Source: JAMXLO01 sp035492535
GTDB taxonomy: Bacteria; Pseudomonadota; Alphaproteobacteria; Acetobacterales; Acetobacteraceae
NCBI GenBank assembly: GCA_035492535.1
Contig: DATJJM010000073.1
Span: forward strand, 1 to 17,637
Direction: 5' to 3'
Length of the DNA stretch: 17,637 nucleotides
The notes under the pieces were generated by a model that saw only the letters and a program-made list of their open reading frames with translations, ran no database searches and had not been told where the DNA came from. Below, in pieces: positions 16,742 to 17,637 of this stretch (its first letter is position 1; the number at the start of each line of letters is the position of its first letter). Position numbers and translations under genes: made by a program.

Positions 16742-16747
16742 TATAAT
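16742..16747 (+). promoter_or_regulatory. -10 element of the LysR gene promoter
   Basis: A perfect TATAAT, 30 bases ahead of the LysR ATG. The best -35 at a suitable distance is the poor TTCGAT (16720-16725, spacer 16), which overlaps the right arm of the inverted repeat; occupancy of the repeat would then block or modulate the regulator's own promoter. Confidence 0.45.
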
Positions 16748-16777
16748 TTAACCAACCTATTTAGCGCAGTCGCCATA

Positions 16778-17637
16778 ATGCGAGGATCAGATTTCGCCGA
16801 GCTGAAGGCATTCGCCACAGTGGTTGAGCGGGCAAGCTTTGCGCGCGCAGCGGAGCATCTGGGGCTTTCCGCATCGGCGCTGAGTCAGACAGTCCGCCGG
16901 CTCGAGACACGTCTCGGCGCGCGTCTGCTCAATCGCACTACAAGGAGCGTGGCGCCCACGTCAGCTGGCGCTCGCCTGTTCGAGCGGATCATGCCGATGA
17001 TGCAGGAAATCGACGCCGCAGTCGCCGAGGCAGTCGAGGCCACCGGCCGAACTGCGGGAACGCTCCGCATCAATACGCTGGGCATGGCGGCACAAAAGCT
17101 GATCGCACCCAGGCTTGGGCGGTTTCATCGTGCCTATCCTCAGGTTGTTCTCGACATTGTTGTGGATGACGGGCTGACCGACATTGTAGCGGGTCGTTTT
17201 GATGCTGGCATTCGTGTAGGCGAGCGCTTGGAGAAGGACATGATTGCCGTTCGCCTGACGGCGGATGTGAGAATGACAGCCGTGGCGTCACCTGACTATC
17301 TGAAGCAGCATGGTTCGCCGAGAACGCCGACTGATCTTCACGATCATGCGTGCATCAACTGGCGCTTGCCCGGCAGCGGAGTGCTTCATCGCTGGATCTT
17401 CGAGAAACGGGGCAAGAAGCTTGAGATCGGTGTGGAGGGCCCACTGATCTCAAACTACCAGGACGTTGCGGTGCAGGCGGCAGTGCAGGGCCTTGGCATC
17501 CACTATGCCTATGACGACCGCATCCACGACCTGATCGCGCAAGGGCGACTGGCGCGCGTTCTAGATGATTGGTCGCCGACCGTTCCCGGGCTTTTTCTCT
17601 ACTATTCGAATCGTCATCATCCGCAACCTGCGCTCCG
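16778..17637 (+). CDS. LysR-family transcriptional regulator (CrgA-like), C-terminus cut by window edge
   Basis: Open from ATG 16778 to the end of the window, 286 codons plus two bases; family members are about 300 residues, so only a short tail is missing. Residues 1-60 form the winged helix-turn-helix: FAELKAFATVVERASFARAA, then EHLGLSASALSQTVRRLETR and LGARLLNRTTRSVAPTSAG, a textbook LysR N-terminus. A linker helix follows, then the effector domain from about residue 90 (GTLRINTLGMAAQKLIAPRL, VVDDGLTDIVAGRFDAGIRV), matching the CrgA-like subgroup ('VDD.L.DIV..GFDAGIR.GE'). VASPDYLKQHGSPRTPTDLH and HACINWRLPGSG are also typical. No Shine-Dalgarno is visible. It probably regulates the divergent SnoaL/SDR genes; the inducer is unknown. 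Confidence 0.93.
   Translation, partial: MRGSDFAELKAFATVVERASFARAAEHLGLSASALSQTVRRLETRLGARLLNRTTRSVAPTSAGARLFERIMPMMQEIDAAVAEAVEATGRTAGTLRINTLGMAAQKLIAPRLGRFHRAYPQVVLDIVVDDGLTDIVAGRFDAGIRVGERLEKDMIAVRLTADVRMTAVASPDYLKQHGSPRTPTDLHDHACINWRLPGSGVLHRWIFEKRGKKLEIGVEGPLISNYQDVAVQAAVQGLGIHYAYDDRIHDLIAQGRLARVLDDWSPTVPGLFLYYSNRHHPQPAL

Overview
The window looks like a GC-rich alphaproteobacterial chromosome segment, probably Rhodospirillales/Acetobacteraceae-like. The placement rests on three family recognitions: an NDUFA12-type complex I accessory subunit at the left edge (in bacteria mainly alphaproteobacterial), a giant NdvB/ChvB-type cyclic beta-1,2-glucan synthase, and a DUF2325 remnant. No rRNA, tRNA or CRISPR array was seen.

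Layout. (1) Bases 1-135, minus: the first 45 codons of an NDUFA12-like gene that runs off the window. (2) 360-551, plus: a 63-residue hypothetical protein. (3) 9916-622, minus: a likely operon of two overlapping small genes (59 and 82 aa), the 2860-residue glucan synthase that fills half of the window, and a previously easy-to-miss 77-residue gene overlapping its 3' end by 16 bases with its own good ribosome binding site. (4) 9917-11227: eroded DNA containing a frameshifted DUF2325 C-terminus and an internally deleted IS5-family transposase scrap. (5) 11228-14531, plus: a promoter-like site, an SHS-type MFS carrier, and a Tat-exported family 5 solute-binding protein with no ABC permease or ATPase in view. 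(6) 14532-15718: about 1.2 kb without a convincing intact gene, with one short minus-strand protein relic. (7) 16689-15719, minus: a SnoaL/NTF2-like gene translationally coupled (GTGA overlap) to an SDR oxidoreductase whose catalytic half has been lost. (8) 16778-17637, plus: a divergent LysR-type regulator cut by the right edge, with an inverted repeat and a TATAAT box in the shared 88-base intergenic region.

How the parts work together. The glucan synthase builds periplasmic cyclic beta-1,2-glucan, usually linked to osmoadaptation and host interaction; the export ABC transporter (NdvA/ChvA) is not here. The MFS plus binding protein pair looks like a small uptake module of unknown substrate that sits between two decayed stretches. 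The LysR gene probably controls the SnoaL/SDR pair from the shared intergenic operator, but the SDR is very likely dead, so only the small SnoaL-like protein remains as a plausible target product.

No clear new multi-gene system was found. The most useful leads are the overlapping small gene behind the glucan synthase, the set of small proteins around it, the orphan binding protein with an MFS carrier, and the SDR breakpoint bracketed by an inverted repeat.
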